Origin: an uncultured Verrucomicrobiota bacterium | GTDB taxonomy: Bacteria > Verrucomicrobiota > Verrucomicrobiae > Opitutales > Opitutaceae | Assembly: GCA_946481225.1 (NCBI GenBank) | Contig: CAMLNJ010000175.1 | Coordinates: 1 to 6,576, forward strand | DNA length: 6,576 nt | Direction: 5' to 3' | Part shown: piece after piece, positions 5,747 to 6,576 of the stretch | Position numbering within the stretch: position 1 is the first letter of the stretch | How the letters are laid out: each line of letters opens with the position of its first letter | Translations under genes and position numbers: made by a program | The notes under the pieces: generated by a model | Databases searched by the model: none | The model's input: the letters and a program-made list of their open reading frames with translations, nothing else | What the model was told of the DNA's origin: nothing

Positions 5747-6576
5747 ATGAACGCTCCCCGCGCGCTATTGCCTTGGGTCCTCTTCGGCGGCTCCGTCGCC
5801 GCAAATATTATCCTGATCGCCCGCGGCCCCGCCTCCGAGTCCGGGTCGGCCGCCCTTCGCGCCGAAGTCCACGGGGACGCCGCCGCCGCCGTTCAAGCCT
5901 CGCGTCCGTCCGCCGACTCCGCCGCCGCGCTCCCGGCCGAAGCGTGGAAAAACGTCTACGCCGAGGATCTGTCCGCTTTGACCCGAAACCTGCGCGCGGC
6001 CGGCCTGCCCGACCGGCTCGTGCGCGCCATCGTCGGCGCGGAGATCAACGAGCGCTTCAAGGCACGCGAGGACGCGCTGAAACCGAAGCAGGCTCCGTCG
6101 AACTATTGGGAGACGCAGGATTTCTACGAGCGCAACGCCGGCGAGACCCTCGAGGGCCGCCTCGCCCGGCTCGACCTGCGCCGCGAAAAAGACGCCCTGC
6201 GCGTGGCGCTGCTGGGCGAAGAGGCGCCCAAGCCCGGCGACACCAATCCCATCCCGCCCGCCAAACGCGACGAGCTCCGCCGCATCACCGAGGATTACGA
6301 CGCGATGATCCAGCAGATCGAGTCGGAGAGCCGCGGCATGCCCCTCGCCTCCGACCGGCAGAAACTGGAGTTCCTGCGCGCCGAGAAGGACAAGGAACTG
6401 CGCGAGCTGCTGAGCCCCGAGGAATTCGAGGCGAACCAGCTGCGGACCTCCCGAATCGCGCAGAGCCTCCGCTGGGAGCTGGCCGGCTTCAAACCCTCCG
6501 AGGACGAGTTTGTGCTCATCCACAAGCTCAAGGAGTCCGATCCCGAACTTTCGCGCAACGCCGACAACAGCTACAC
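5747..6576 (+). CDS. Membrane-anchored helical protein of unknown function (partial, runs off right edge)
   Basis: The ATG at 5747 opens a frame that continues to the window end (276 full codons, no stop). Residues 1-26 (MNAPRALLPWVLFGGSVAANIILIAR) form one hydrophobic segment after a single Arg, suggesting a signal anchor or uncleaved signal peptide. An Ala/Ser-rich linker follows (about 27-65), then a charged, mostly helical region: AEDLSALTRNLRAAGLPDRLVRAIVGAEI (split here at 72-100), possible coiled-coil stretches around 136-158 and 172-222, and the segment LLSPEEFEANQLR / RWELAGFKPSEDEF (221-233, 242-255). I associate this pattern with poorly studied proteins of Verrucomicrobiota; that is recollection, not a search result. 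I recognise no catalytic motif. It probably faces the periplasm. There is no Shine-Dalgarno in the upstream TGCCCGTCACCTCT. The N-terminal anchor and continuous hydrophilic downstream frame support this start. It is divergent from the sugar operon, so a functional link to it is uncertain. Confidence 0.8.
   Translation, partial: MNAPRALLPWVLFGGSVAANIILIARGPASESGSAALRAEVHGDAAAAVQASRPSADSAAALPAEAWKNVYAEDLSALTRNLRAAGLPDRLVRAIVGAEINERFKAREDALKPKQAPSNYWETQDFYERNAGETLEGRLARLDLRREKDALRVALLGEEAPKPGDTNPIPPAKRDELRRITEDYDAMIQQIESESRGMPLASDRQKLEFLRAEKDKELRELLSPEEFEANQLRTSRIAQSLRWELAGFKPSEDEFVLIHKLKESDPELSRNADNSY

Noticed and set aside
5765..6523. A 252-codon minus-strand frame opposite the rightward gene
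   Set aside because: The plus-strand frame has a plausible start, an N-terminal membrane anchor and a helical pattern. The minus-strand product is a Gly/Leu/Ala-rich shadow without motifs.

Overview
The window is G+C-rich bacterial DNA holding a leftward (minus-strand) gene cluster and the start of a rightward gene, separated by a divergent intergenic region. It has no rRNA, tRNA, CRISPR array, transposase or phage gene that I can recognise. The rightward protein has a C-terminal signature (LLSPEEFEANQLR then RWELAGFKPSEDEF) that I associate with membrane-anchored proteins of Verrucomicrobiota, particularly the Opitutaceae. That assignment is inference from memory of the family, not a database result.

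Minus strand, in order of transcription: a GT4-like glycosyltransferase (5450 to 4080); UDP-galactopyranose mutase, glf (4087 to 2960), whose GTG start overlaps the glycosyltransferase stop by 8 nt; a 943-residue GH2 beta-glycosidase (2927 to 96), which starts 32 nt after the glf stop; and a candidate next gene (57 to 1, running off the left edge), which starts 38 nt after the GH2 stop. The tight spacing and absence of a terminator between them suggest one operon. The glycosyltransferase and Glf fit a pathway that makes UDP-galactofuranose and places a sugar (perhaps galactofuranose) on a surface glycan. The GH2 enzyme is the unexpected member: a hydrolase with no visible signal peptide in a sugar-assembly operon.

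Plus strand: after 296 bp of intergenic DNA, a gene begins at 5747 and runs off the right edge. It encodes a single N-terminal membrane anchor followed by a charged, mostly helical extracytoplasmic region of unknown function. The intergenic region holds a 15-bp interrupted palindrome, a separate 9-bp inverted repeat, an A/T-rich patch, a weak candidate promoter for the leftward operon and a G+C-rich hairpin close to the glycosyltransferase start.

Very long open frames lie antisense to the GH2, glf and glycosyltransferase genes. I treat these as by-products of high G+C codon use. I see no clearly new multi-gene system. The most interesting points are the hydrolase/Galf operon pairing and the regulatory structure of the divergent region.
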